From: Paraburkholderia solisilvae
GTDB lineage: Bacteria; Pseudomonadota; Gammaproteobacteria; Burkholderiales; Burkholderiaceae
DNA: 64,000 bases
Direction: 5' to 3'
NCBI RefSeq assembly: GCF_902859875.1
Contig: NZ_CADIKF010000031.1
Span: 1 to 64,000 of the forward strand
Below are positions 53,266 to 62,052 of the stretch, in pieces. Under the pieces are notes generated by a model. The model was not told the DNA's origin. It saw only the letters and a program-made list of their open reading frames with translations, and did not search any database. How positions within the stretch are numbered: the stretch's first letter is position 1; each line of letters opens with the position of its first letter. Made by a program: the position numbers and the translations under genes.

Positions 53266-54567
53266 ATGAATACCACCGACTCGCAAGTTCCATTCATTCC
53301 ACACCGCCCGCTGATGAGCAGCGATCATCGAACGCTCGTGCTCGCGGCGCTCGGCGGCGCGCTCGAGTTTTACGATTTCGTCATCTACGTATTTTTCGCA
53401 ACGGTGATCGGTCAGCTGTTTTTCCCGCAGACCATTCCGGACTGGCTGCGCCAGGTGCAGACCTTCGGCATTTTTGCGGCAGGGTATATTGCGCGGCCGC
53501 TCGGCGGCGTGATCATGGCGCACTTCGGCGACCTCGTCGGCCGTAAGCGGATGTTCATGCTGAGCGTGCTGCTGATGGCGCTGCCCACGCTGCTGATGGG
53601 ACTGCTGCCGACCTATGACGTGGTCGGCCTGATCGCGCCGGTGCTGCTGCTGGTGTGCCGCGTGTTGCAGGGCGCGGCGGTCGGCGGCGAGGTGCCGGGC
53701 GCGTGGGTGTTCGTGTCGGAGCACGTACCGCGGCGCTATGTCGGCTACGCTTGCGGGATGCTGACGGCCGGGCTGACGGCCGGCATTCTGCTCGGCTCGC
53801 TGATCGCTTCGGCAGTCACGCACCGTTATGGGCACGACGAAATCATGGCGTTCGCGTGGCGCATTCCGTTTCTGCTCGGCGGCCTGTTCGGACTGCTGGC
53901 CGCCTTCATGCGCCGCTGGCTGCAGGAGACGCCGGTGTTCGTCGAGATGCAGAAGAGCAAGACGCTTGCATCGGAAGTGCCGCTCAAGGCGGTGCTGCGA
54001 GATCACGGCGGTGCGGTGCTGGTGTCGATGGCCCTCACGTGGACGCTGACCGCGGCGATCGTCGTCGTGATTCTGATGACGCCGACGCTGCTGCAAAAGC
54101 GCTTTCATCTCGATCCGGCGGTGACGCTGCAAGCGAACTCCATCGCGACCTTTTGCCTGACGGTCGGTTGTGTGGTGTTCGGGTCGATTGCGGGGCGCTT
54201 CGGCGCGGCGCGCACGATCTTCGTCGGCTGCGTGTTGCTCGCGGTGTCGTATTACCTGATGTTCACGCACGTCGCAGCGGATCCGTCCTCGCTCGACCTT
54301 TACTACGGCGTGACCGGCTTCTTCGTCGGCACGGTGGCGGCCATTCCGGTTGCGATGGTCAAAGCGTTTCCGCCGACCGTGCGTTTCTCGGGCATTTCGT
54401 TTTCGTACAACATTGCGTATGCGGTGTTCGGCGGGTTGACGCCGGTCGCGGTGGCGCTGATGTTGAAGTCGAACGGCGATGCGCCGCAGTTGTATGTTGC
54501 CGTGTTGTGCGCGTTGGGCGCGCTGGTGGGATTCACGCTGCGCAGCGCGCGCGAGTCAAACGCGTAG
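53266..54567 (+). CDS. MFS transporter, metabolite:H+ symporter (MHS) type
   Basis: 433 residues with 12 expected helices. MHS features: LGGALEFYDFVIYVFFATVI, AGYIARPLGGVIMAHFGDLV GRKRMF (motif A), LLLVCRVLQGAAVGGEVPGA and AWRIPFLLGGLFGLLAAFMR followed by LQETPVF. The family imports organic acids such as citrate, ketoglutarate, proline or shikimate with protons. It follows the acid-sugar operon but after a terminator, so it is probably separate. Start taken at MNTTDSQ, two upstream in-frame starts exist with no better ribosome-binding site. A strong hairpin follows. Confidence 0.9.
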   Translation: MNTTDSQVPFIPHRPLMSSDHRTLVLAALGGALEFYDFVIYVFFATVIGQLFFPQTIPDWLRQVQTFGIFAAGYIARPLGGVIMAHFGDLVGRKRMFMLSVLLMALPTLLMGLLPTYDVVGLIAPVLLLVCRVLQGAAVGGEVPGAWVFVSEHVPRRYVGYACGMLTAGLTAGILLGSLIASAVTHRYGHDEIMAFAWRIPFLLGGLFGLLAAFMRRWLQETPVFVEMQKSKTLASEVPLKAVLRDHGGAVLVSMALTWTLTAAIVVVILMTPTLLQKRFHLDPAVTLQANSIATFCLTVGCVVFGSIAGRFGAARTIFVGCVLLAVSYYLMFTHVAADPSSLDLYYGVTGFFVGTVAAIPVAMVKAFPPTVRFSGISFSYNIAYAVFGGLTPVAVALMLKSNGDAPQLYVAVLCALGALVGFTLRSARESNA

Positions 54568-54578
54568 CGAGCCGGCAT

Positions 54579-54606
54579 GCGAGGGGCGCGGTTGCGCGCC
54601 CCTCGC
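54579..54606. terminator. Bidirectional hairpin between MFS and glycosidase genes
   Basis: GCGAGGGGCGCG and its exact complement around GTTG form a 12-base-pair stem between converging stops. Confidence 0.75.
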
Positions 54607-54630
54607 GTTGCGCACCGCGCGGGTCGGTCG

Positions 54631-55920
54631 CTAGTCCGGAAAGGTGACCTCGACAAGCACCGGATGATCCGGCACCTCGATCGTCGCCTGCGCGACATTG
54701 CGTTGCGTGACGGCCGGCGCCGTGCCGGACAACGGATCGTAGACGCTGACCACCCGCGCGGTTTTGCCGAAATCGAGCGGCACCTTGATCGGCGGCGAGT
54801 CGATCGGTTTGCCGGTCGCGCGATCCCAGAACGGCACTTCGTTCCAGAGCGCGAGCACGAAGCGGCCGTCTTTCTTCTGCATCAGCAGATAACGGGCGGA
54901 AACCGGCCAGTCCGATAGCGTGAATGACATGCGTCCGTTGGCCGAACCGTTTTCCGCGACGGTGTCGTTCGCTTTCAGGATCAGGATGAAATTGCGCAGC
55001 GCGCGCGCCGACACTTTCGGGCTGTGATCGACATTGAACAGTCCGAAGTGCATGCCCGAGTCGAGATGCTGCGGGTCGGGCTTCTCGTCGAGCAGTTCAT
55101 AGATATAGGTGCGTGAAATGCCGGTGTTCACCGAATCGAGCAGACCGTTCAGCGTGCCCTTGGCCTGGGTGGCTTCGTCGACGCCGATGACGTTCCAGCC
55201 GCTTTGCGGCACCGTGAAATAGCCGAACTCGGTCATCACCAGCGGCAGCTTGAATTTGCGCAGATCGCCGAATGCCCAGTCGATCCACACGCTGCCCCAC
55301 TGATCGTAGTTCGGCTGCTGGCCGTTTTGCGGATACGCGTGATTGTTCGCGAAGTCGGCCGACCCGGCCCGCGTCCTGACCGGTTTCGCGTCGTAGCCGG
55401 TCAGGTCGTAGACGGGCAGGCGCGCGAGCGCCGGCGTGCGACGCACGAGTTCATAGAGCGCCTTCTGACCCGCGAGACCTGCATCCTGGCCGGTCAGCCC
55501 CGCGTACTTGACGGGCCAGTTGTTGATCTCGTTGAAGCCTTCGATTGCGACGATGCTGCCCGGCGCCTGCGCTTCGATCTGCCGGTATTTGTCGAGTGAC
55601 CCCGCGAAATCGTCGGTGACGATAAACGTGTATTTGATGCCGCGCTTCGCGAGATATACGTAAGAGGAGAGCGGGGCCGAGTGGCCCGGCGTGTTGTCGC
55701 GCACGTGCGTGACGCCGAGCCACTGCAGACGGTCGCCGACCTTGCCGACATCGGCATAGGAGCCGTCCGTGTAGTTGACGTGAATGTTGATGCCGATCGT
55801 GTCGATGAAGCGCTCGGCGCCGAGCGCTTCGACGCCGCTCTTCGAGACGCTGGACGTCGATGCGGCGAGCGCGTCGCAGCACGCGGCAATCATGCAAAGC
55901 GCAATCGCGAAGCGTTTCAT
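54631..55920 (-). CDS. Secreted glycoside hydrolase-like protein (TIM barrel)
   Basis: 429 residues. A Sec signal (MKRFAIALCMIAACCDALAA) is followed by a clan-A-type barrel: FIDTIGINIHVNYTDGSYAD, WLGVTHVRDNT, IVAIEGFNEINNWP (Glu131 as acid/base in FNEIN) and PLVMTEFGYF (Glu231 as nucleophile). A short C-terminal beta domain (ARYLLMQKKDGRFVLALWNE onward) completes it. The NE and E pair is typical of retaining glycosidases of GH5/GH39-like families. The protein acts in the periplasm or outside the cell. Substrate unknown; the nearest genes give no polysaccharide locus. Divergent from ridA-like with a large palindrome between. Confidence 0.8.
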   Translation of the reverse strand: MKRFAIALCMIAACCDALAASTSSVSKSGVEALGAERFIDTIGINIHVNYTDGSYADVGKVGDRLQWLGVTHVRDNTPGHSAPLSSYVYLAKRGIKYTFIVTDDFAGSLDKYRQIEAQAPGSIVAIEGFNEINNWPVKYAGLTGQDAGLAGQKALYELVRRTPALARLPVYDLTGYDAKPVRTRAGSADFANNHAYPQNGQQPNYDQWGSVWIDWAFGDLRKFKLPLVMTEFGYFTVPQSGWNVIGVDEATQAKGTLNGLLDSVNTGISRTYIYELLDEKPDPQHLDSGMHFGLFNVDHSPKVSARALRNFILILKANDTVAENGSANGRMSFTLSDWPVSARYLLMQKKDGRFVLALWNEVPFWDRATGKPIDSPPIKVPLDFGKTARVVSVYDPLSGTAPAVTQRNVAQATIEVPDHPVLVEVTFPD

Positions 55921-56241
55921 AAGCGGTTCCGTGGGTAAAGAATGACGGCCGGCGAATCGGTGCCTCGAATCCGCCTGCGGAGAAACCCCTGGAATTTTCG
56001 CATTGTGTTTTGCCGCCGCATGCGCGGTAAAGCACGTTGTGCGGCAAGTCGTATCCGATCTGGACCCGGCATGCACTATGGTTGCGCGCGGTGCACCGAA
56101 GCAAACGCATCATGCGTCGTTCGTCCCGCCTTACGGTGCGCTTTATTCCGGTTCCGGAATAAAGCGCACAACGCCGGTGTTACGAATGGTAAGCGCCTCG
56201 TGCATGATGTGAGGCAAGCCCACCTTCTCTGGAACCCGGCC
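55921..56241. other. Divergent intergenic region, glycosidase / ridA-like
   Basis: About 320 bases with the palindrome at 56136-56169. No further gene. Promoters of both genes should flank the palindrome. Confidence 0.4.
56136..56169. promoter_or_regulatory. 34-bp perfect palindrome
   Basis: Arms GTGCGCTTTATTCCGG and its exact complement meet around a TT centre. As RNA it would form a 15-16 base-pair hairpin, but there is no T-run. It lies 73 bases before the ridA-like start and about 216 before the glycosidase start, so it may be an operator of a dimeric or tetrameric regulator. Confidence 0.6.
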
Positions 56242-56697
56242 ATGAAACTTTCCTCCCGCCTGTCTCAACTCGGTTTCGAACTGCCCGCGCCGATCCGTCC
56301 GCTCGGTTCGTATCGCACGGTATCCGTATCAGGTAAGCAGTTGTACGTATCGGGCCTCGGGCCGTTCGAGAACGGTCAGCCGATCGTCGGGACGGTGGGC
56401 GCGGACGTGTCGCTCGAAGCCGCACAACGCGCGGCGCAACTGACGATGCTGATGATCCTGTCGTGCATCGAAGATGAATACGGTCTCGACACAATCGATC
56501 GCTGCAGCCGGCTCACCGTGTATGTGCGTGCCGAGGCATCGTTTACGCAGCATCCGCAGGTGGCCAATGGTGCGAGCGACCTGCTGCGCGAACTGTTCGG
56601 CCCGGACAAACTGCCGGCGCGCAGCGCATTGGGCGTGTACACGCTGCCGATGGGCATTCCGGTGGAGATCGACAGCATTTTCGAATTGAAAGCGTGA
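56242..56697 (+). CDS. RidA/YjgF-like protein, long subgroup
   Basis: 151 residues from MKLSSRLSQLGFELPAPIRP. The YjgF fold appears as YRTVSVSGKQLYVSGLGPFE, GADVSLEAAQRAAQLTMLMI, LTVYVRAEASFTQHPQVANG and the end ARSALGVYTLPMGIPVEIDS with the Arg of the ARSALGV motif. It belongs to the subgroup of longer proteins in which the imine-hydrolase activity is not established. Cytoplasmic trimer likely. A second RidA-type gene exists at 46069, more canonical. The long upstream in-frame extension is rejected because it crosses the palindrome. Confidence 0.85.
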   Translation: MKLSSRLSQLGFELPAPIRPLGSYRTVSVSGKQLYVSGLGPFENGQPIVGTVGADVSLEAAQRAAQLTMLMILSCIEDEYGLDTIDRCSRLTVYVRAEASFTQHPQVANGASDLLRELFGPDKLPARSALGVYTLPMGIPVEIDSIFELKA

Positions 56698-56738
56698 GGA
56701 CGCGGCGCCGCGTGTGATCGCATTGGCGATCCGCATAC

Positions 56739-56756
56739 GGTGAGCGTTTTCGGGAG
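56739..56756 (+). repeat. Intergenic 18-mer, exact copy
   Basis: GGTGAGCGTTTTCGGGAG, identical to 35328-35345, in the gap between the ridA-like and deacylase genes. Confidence 0.7.
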
Positions 56757-56884
56757 CCGCGGCAAGCTGACGATACGCCGATAACGTATTGCCGTCGGCC
56801 GGCTTGCTGTTGCCGCGGCCTGGTGACGAAAGCGCGTATCCGCCGTAGCATGACGCCGATTCTTTATCCAACCGGCGCCGCCCC

Positions 56885-58000
56885 ATGATCCAGCAATCGA
56901 TTCCGCTTCTTTCACCCGCCGTCGGCACGCATCGTGAACTCGCCGTGTTTCGTTTCGGACCGGCGCACAGCGAACAGAAAATCTACATTCAGGCATCGCT
57001 GCACGCGGACGAGACGCCGGCAATGTTGACGGCGGTGTTGCTGAAGCGGCGTCTGCTCGAACTTGAAGTCCAACAGGCGCTCGCCGCGCAGATCGTGCTC
57101 GTGCCGCTCGCCAATCCGATCGGGCTTTCGCAACACGTGCTCGGCCAGTTCGTCGGTCGCTTCGAACTGAATAGCGGGAAGAACTTCAATCGCCATTTCC
57201 TGCCGTTCAACGCGGTGATCGAGCGTGCGAAAGAAACGCTCGGCGCCGACCCGCTCGAGAACCGCCGGATCGTCCGGCAACTGATGCACGATGAACTGGA
57301 ACGCCGCACGCCGGCAAACGAGTTCGAATCGCTGCAGCATGAACTGCTGAAGCTGTCCTTCGATGCGGACCTCGTGATCGACCTGCATTGTTCGCAGGAA
57401 GCCGCGATGCATCTCTACACCAACGAAACCGGCTGGCCCGAGTTCGAGCCGCTTGCGCGCTACCTCGGCGCGCGCGCGTCGCTGCTTGCGAACGACTCCG
57501 GCGGCCAGTCTTTCGATGAAGCGCATAGTTTCTTCTGGTGGCAGCTTCAGCAGGCGCTGCCGGCCGGCAAGCCGGTACGCACCGGCACCTTTGCGATCAC
57601 CGTCGAATGCCGTGGACAACGCGACGTGTCTTACGAGGTCGCGCAACACGATGCCGATGCATTGATCGACTATCTGGTCTGGCGCGGCGCATTGCGCGGC
57701 GAGCGCAAAGCGCTGCCCGACCTGCTGATGCCCGCCACGCCGCTTGCCGGCAGCGAGCAGCTCCATGCACCCGTCAGCGGGATTCTCGTGCACCGCGTCG
57801 AGGTCGGCGCGGCGGTACGCGCCGGCGAGCCGCTGTTCGACATCGTCGACCCGCTGACCGACGCGACGACGACGGTCGTGAGCCGCAACGACGGCGTGCT
57901 GTATATGCGGCGCGCGGTGCGTTTCGTGACGGCCGGCGCGCCGCTTGGCCGGGTGACGGGCACGCAGGCGACGCGCACCGGCATGTTGCTCAGCGCGTAA
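56885..58000 (+). CDS. Succinylglutamate desuccinylase/aspartoacylase-family zinc enzyme
   Basis: 371 residues. The M14-like zinc site is visible: His40 and Glu43 in QASLHADETPAML and the third ligand His in VIDLHCSQEAAMHL. Between them, LVPLANPIGLSQHVLGQF and NFNRHFLPF hold substrate arginines. The C-terminal 90 residues form a beta barrel (LHAPVSGILVHRVEVGAAVR, FVTAGAPLGRVTG) resembling biotinyl/lipoyl-type folds found in AspA relatives. The family removes acyl groups from N-acyl amino acids; substrate unknown. The start Met follows a GCGCCGCCCC stretch with poor ribosome-binding site. Downstream of one intergenic 18-mer copy. Confidence 0.88.
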   Translation: MIQQSIPLLSPAVGTHRELAVFRFGPAHSEQKIYIQASLHADETPAMLTAVLLKRRLLELEVQQALAAQIVLVPLANPIGLSQHVLGQFVGRFELNSGKNFNRHFLPFNAVIERAKETLGADPLENRRIVRQLMHDELERRTPANEFESLQHELLKLSFDADLVIDLHCSQEAAMHLYTNETGWPEFEPLARYLGARASLLANDSGGQSFDEAHSFFWWQLQQALPAGKPVRTGTFAITVECRGQRDVSYEVAQHDADALIDYLVWRGALRGERKALPDLLMPATPLAGSEQLHAPVSGILVHRVEVGAAVRAGEPLFDIVDPLTDATTTVVSRNDGVLYMRRAVRFVTAGAPLGRVTGTQATRTGMLLSA

Positions 58001-58104
58001 CGTGGCATGGCGGCTCATTCCGGCGTAGGACTGCCAACGGGGTAGCGCGTTCGCCGCTTCACTATTCAGGTTTTCTTCTTCGGGCCGGTTCCGGCATTCG
58101 GAAG

Positions 58105-58122
58105 GGTGAGAGTCTTCGGGGG
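58105..58122 (+). repeat. Intergenic 18-mer, diverged copy
   Basis: GGTGAGAGTCTTCGGGGG, 15 of 18 bases like the copies at 35328 and 56739, same orientation. Confidence 0.45.
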
Positions 58123-58226
58123 TCGACAGCCCGCAACGCGTTACCCGAAGCGGGCTTCGCGCCAGTTGCTGAAAAGTATCGGGTGCTGCGATAGCATCGA
58201 TTCGAAATAGCGATTTTTCATTTGCA

Positions 58227-58288
58227 TATATCGGATCTACGATAAAAGCCGGACTTTGGTTCGTTGACTTTGGTCCGTTATATCGGAT
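58227..58288. promoter_or_regulatory. Nested direct repeats upstream of soeA
   Basis: TATATCGGAT occurs at 58227 and 58279, 52 bases apart (five helical turns). Between them GACTTTGGTTCGTT (58252) and GACTTTGGTCCGTT (58266) sit in tandem. The block ends 27 bases before the soeA start. Likely binding sites for a regulator of the sulfite dehydrogenase operon; part may coincide with promoter elements. Confidence 0.6.
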
Positions 58289-58315
58289 GGATTTCGCAGG
58301 GCAACCGAGGCAAGC

Positions 58316-61261
58316 ATGGAACATCACGCGCGAACCCAAAACGAGAAGCTCGAGGTCAAGACCACGACCTGCTACATGTGCGCGTGCCGCTGCGGCATTC
58401 GCGTTCACCTGCGTGACGGAGAGGTGCGTTACATCGACGGCAACCCCGACCATCCGCTGAATCAGGGTGTGATTTGCGCCAAAGGGTCGTCGGGCATCAT
58501 GAAGCAGTATTCGCCGGCGCGCCTCACGCAACCGCTGATGCGCAAGGCGAATGCGGAGCGCGGCACCGCGCAGTTCGAGCCGGTGTCGTGGGACGTCGCG
58601 CTCGACACGCTCGAAAAACGGCTTGCACATCTGCGTGCGACCGACCCGAAGCAATTCGCGCTGTTCACGGGCCGCGACCAGATGCAGGCGCTGACCGGCC
58701 TGTTCGCGAAGCAGTACGGCACGCCGAACTACGCGGCGCATGGCGGTTTCTGCTCGGCGAATATGGCGGCCGGCATGATCTATACGATCGGCGGCTCGTT
58801 CTGGGAATTCGGCGGACCGGATCTCGACAGCGCCAAGTTGTTCTTCATGATCGGCACCGCCGAAGACCACCACTCGAATCCGCTCAAGATCGCGCTTTCG
58901 AAATTCAAGCGCGCGGGCGGCCGATTTATCGCAATCAATCCGGTGCGCACCGGCTATGCGGCGATCGCCGACGAATGGGTGCCGATTCGTCCGGGCACCG
59001 ACGGCGCGCTCTTCATGGCGTTGATCCACGAGTTGTTCGCAACGGATAGCTACGATCACGAATTCGTTACGCGCTACACGAATGCGGCCGACCTGCTCAA
59101 CATGAACGAGCACAGCGACGAGTTCGGCCTCTTCGTGCGCGATCCGGATGCAGCCGAAAGCAACCCGCTGTTTCCGCAAAACCATCTGTGGTGGGACCAG
59201 CAAACCCAGCGCGCAGTGCTGCATCACATGTCTGGCGCGAAGCCCGCGCTCGAAGGCCGTTATACGCTCGACGACGGCACGCCGGTCACGCCGTCGTTTG
59301 CATTGCTGCGCGAACGCGCGGCTGAATGCACGCCCGAATGGGCCGCGCAGATCACCGGCATCTCCGCCGACACGATCCGGCGTCTCGCGCGCGAGATGGC
59401 CGATACCGCACGCGATCACAAGATCACGCTGCCGATCCGCTGGACCGATGCATGGGGCCAGACACACGAGACGGTGACCGGCAACCCGATTGCATTTCAT
59501 GCGATGCGCGGCCTCGCTGCGCATTCGAACGGCTTCCAGTCGATTCGCGCGCTCGCGGTGCTGATGTCGATGCTCGGCACGATCGACCGGCCAGGCGGAT
59601 TTCGTCACAAGTCGCCGTTTCCGCGTGCGGTGCCGCCGTCCGCAAAACCGCCGAACAGCCCGGACGCGGTGAAGCCGAACACGCCGCTGGCGACCGGGCC
59701 GCTCGGCTGGCCGGCCGCGCCTGAAGACCTGTTCGTCGACGAACACGGCGGCCCGGTGCGCATCGACAAGGCGTTCACGTGGGAATACCCGCTCGCGGTG
59801 CACGGGCTGATGCATACGGTGATCACGAACGCGTGGCGCGGCGACCCGTATCCGATCGACACGCTGCTGATCTTCATGGCCAACATGGCATGGAACTCGT
59901 CGATGAATACCGTCGAAGTGCGCAAGATGCTCGCCGACAAACACGAGAACGGCGAGTACAAGATTCCGTTTATCGTCGTATGCGACGCGTTCCAGTCGGA
60001 GATGACCGCATTTGCGGATCTGATCCTGCCGGACACGACTTACCTCGAGCGTCACGATGCGATGTCGATGCTCGACCGGCCGATCTCCGAATTCGACGGG
60101 CCGGTCGATTCGGTGCGTGTGCCCGTCGTGCCGCCGACCGGCGAATGCAGGCCGTTCCAGGAAGTGTTGATCGAACTCGGCAGCCGCCTGAAGCTGCCGG
60201 CTTTCACGAAGCCCGACGGCACGCGCAAGTATCGCGATTACCCGGACTTCATCGTCAATCACGAAACCGCGCCGGGCTCGGGGGTGGGTTTCCTGATCGG
60301 CTGGCGCGGCGAGGACGGCCGCGACGCGCTGGTCGGCAAGCCGAACCCGCGGCAGTGGGACGAGTACGCGAAACACAACTGCGTGTTCCACTACACGCTG
60401 CCCGAAACGCTGCAGTACATGCGCGGCCAGAATGGTCCGTATCTGCAATTCGCGGTCGAAAAGGGTTTTCGCAAGTTTGCCGAGCCGATCGTGATCCAGC
60501 TTTATTCGGACGTCATGCAGAAGTTCCGTCTTGCCGCGCAAGGCAAGACGAAGGGGCGGCAGCCGCCTGAACATCTGCGCGAACGCGTCGCGCGGTATTT
60601 CGACCCGCTGCCGTTCTGGTACGCGCCGCTCGAACGCGACACGACGGACCTCGAGCGCTTCCCGCTCGCGGCGATCACGCAGCGGCCGATGGCGATGTAC
60701 CACTCGTGGGACTCGCAAAACGCATGGTTGCGGCAGATTCACGGCGAAAACTATCTGTTCATGAATCCGCGGATGGCGAGTGCGCAGGGCATAGAAGACG
60801 GCGGCTGGATTTACGTCGAGTCGCAATGGGGCAAGGTGCGCTGCATGGCGCGCTATAGCGAGGCGGTCGAACCCGGCACTGTGTGGACGTGGAATGCGAT
60901 CGGCAAGGCGGCGGGCGCGTGGAATCTCGGTCCCGGCGCGAACGAATCGCAGCGCGGTTTCCTGCTGAACCATCTGATTACCGACGAACTGCCGGCCGGC
61001 GCCGACTGCTCGGTGGCGGCGCACGGACCCATGCGCGTGTCGAACTCGGACCCGATTACAGGCCAGGCCGCGTGGTATGACGTGCGCGTGCGGGTTTATC
61101 CGGCCGAAGCGGATGCGGATCATACATTGCCGCAATTCGCGCCGATGCAGTCGCTGCCGGGCTCGGTCGGCGTGGTCAAGCGCATCGTTCAAACCTATTT
61201 CGCGGGGCGCGGCGAATTCGCGGCGCGGTTGCGCCGCTCCGCCAAAGCAAAAGATATTTGA
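58316..61261 (+). CDS. soeA: Molybdopterin oxidoreductase, SoeA-like sulfite dehydrogenase catalytic subunit
   Basis: 981 residues of the DMSO-reductase family. The N-terminal [4Fe-4S] motif is Cys19, Cys22, Cys26 and Cys54 (TTCYMCACRCGIRVHLRDGE onward, GVICAKG). A candidate Mo-ligand Cys146 lies in HGGFCSANMAAGM. Later segments (FGGPDLDSAKLFFMIGTAED, FADLILPDTTYLERHDA, PITGQAAWYDVRV) match the quinone-linked sulfite dehydrogenase SoeA type. There is no Tat leader, consistent with a cytoplasm-facing enzyme. With SoeB and SoeC it oxidises sulfite to sulfate and passes electrons to quinone. A role as another sulfur-compound reductase cannot be excluded. Start at ATG 58316. Confidence 0.85.
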   Translation: MEHHARTQNEKLEVKTTTCYMCACRCGIRVHLRDGEVRYIDGNPDHPLNQGVICAKGSSGIMKQYSPARLTQPLMRKANAERGTAQFEPVSWDVALDTLEKRLAHLRATDPKQFALFTGRDQMQALTGLFAKQYGTPNYAAHGGFCSANMAAGMIYTIGGSFWEFGGPDLDSAKLFFMIGTAEDHHSNPLKIALSKFKRAGGRFIAINPVRTGYAAIADEWVPIRPGTDGALFMALIHELFATDSYDHEFVTRYTNAADLLNMNEHSDEFGLFVRDPDAAESNPLFPQNHLWWDQQTQRAVLHHMSGAKPALEGRYTLDDGTPVTPSFALLRERAAECTPEWAAQITGISADTIRRLAREMADTARDHKITLPIRWTDAWGQTHETVTGNPIAFHAMRGLAAHSNGFQSIRALAVLMSMLGTIDRPGGFRHKSPFPRAVPPSAKPPNSPDAVKPNTPLATGPLGWPAAPEDLFVDEHGGPVRIDKAFTWEYPLAVHGLMHTVITNAWRGDPYPIDTLLIFMANMAWNSSMNTVEVRKMLADKHENGEYKIPFIVVCDAFQSEMTAFADLILPDTTYLERHDAMSMLDRPISEFDGPVDSVRVPVVPPTGECRPFQEVLIELGSRLKLPAFTKPDGTRKYRDYPDFIVNHETAPGSGVGFLIGWRGEDGRDALVGKPNPRQWDEYAKHNCVFHYTLPETLQYMRGQNGPYLQFAVEKGFRKFAEPIVIQLYSDVMQKFRLAAQGKTKGRQPPEHLRERVARYFDPLPFWYAPLERDTTDLERFPLAAITQRPMAMYHSWDSQNAWLRQIHGENYLFMNPRMASAQGIEDGGWIYVESQWGKVRCMARYSEAVEPGTVWTWNAIGKAAGAWNLGPGANESQRGFLLNHLITDELPAGADCSVAAHGPMRVSNSDPITGQAAWYDVRVRVYPAEADADHTLPQFAPMQSLPGSVGVVKRIVQTYFAGRGEFAARLRRSAKAKDI

Positions 61262-61271
61262 GGAGCACACG

Positions 61272-62009
61272 ATGACCCAGATGGCGCTTGTGATCGATCT
61301 GAACGTGTGTGTGGGATGCCACGCCTGCGTGACGAGCTGCAAGGAATGGAACACGTCCGGCGAAGCGGGGAGCCTGTCGGATTTGCGTCCGTACGATGCC
61401 GATCCGTCCGGCACTTTCTTCAACCGTGTGCAGACGTTCGAAGCCGGCGAGTTTCCGCTGGCCGACACGATTCACTTTCCGAAATCGTGCCTGCACTGCG
61501 AGGATCCGCCGTGCGTGCCGGTCTGTCCGACCGGCGCGAGCTACAAGCGCAAGGAAGACGGCCTCGTGCTGGTCGATTTCGACCGGTGCATCGGTTGCAA
61601 GTACTGCTCGTGGGCGTGCCCGTACGGCGCGCGCGAGCTCGATGAAGCGCGCAAGGAAATGACCAAGTGCACGCTGTGCGCGGACCGCATTCATAACGAG
61701 ACGCTGCCGGAGCGCGATCGCAAGCCCGCCTGCGTGCTCGCGTGTCCGACATCGGCGCGGCTCTTCGGCGATATTCACGACCCCGAGTCGGTCGTCTCGA
61801 AGGCGATCCGCGAGCGCGGGGGGTATCAGCTGATGCCGGAATGGGGCACGCGGCCCGCCAACCATTATTTGCCGCGCCAGAAGACGACCGCATGCGGCAG
61901 CGGCGCGTGCTCGTGCGGCTCGACGACGGAAGGCGCAGCGGATGTTGTTCCGGCGGCCGAGTTCGAGCACGGACTCGTCGACCTCGCGTCGATGGCCACG
62001 CGCATTTGA
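61272..62009 (+). CDS. soeB: Four-cluster ferredoxin subunit, SoeB-like
   Basis: 245 residues with four [4Fe-4S] motifs: CVGCHACVTSCKEW, CLHCEDPPCVPVCPTGA, CIGCKYCSWACPYGA and CTLCADRI with later CVLACPTSA. It carries electrons from the molybdopterin subunit to the membrane subunit. The C-terminal 45 residues hold an extra Cys cluster (ACGSGACSCGS) not needed for the four clusters. Starts ten bases after soeA with a GAGGAG ribosome-binding site. Cytoplasmic, membrane-associated. Some Cys in the tail could bind another metal. Confidence 0.92.
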   Translation: MTQMALVIDLNVCVGCHACVTSCKEWNTSGEAGSLSDLRPYDADPSGTFFNRVQTFEAGEFPLADTIHFPKSCLHCEDPPCVPVCPTGASYKRKEDGLVLVDFDRCIGCKYCSWACPYGARELDEARKEMTKCTLCADRIHNETLPERDRKPACVLACPTSARLFGDIHDPESVVSKAIRERGGYQLMPEWGTRPANHYLPRQKTTACGSGACSCGSTTEGAADVVPAAEFEHGLVDLASMATRI

Positions 62010-62052
62010 CGGACGCGCGGCGCGCGCGAAACGATTCGGGGGACTCCACATC

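Larger units (their letters stand above)
58001..58315. other. Regulatory region upstream of soeA-like gene
   Basis: About 315 bases with a diverged 18-mer copy at 58105 and the repeats at 58227-58288. AT-rich near 58200-58290, consistent with a promoter. No gene. Confidence 0.5.

Noticed and set aside
56912..61468. A 1518-codon open minus-strand frame opposite soeA and the deacylase
   Set aside because: Same reason: antisense shadow of two well-supported genes, with Arg/His-rich translation and no family motif.
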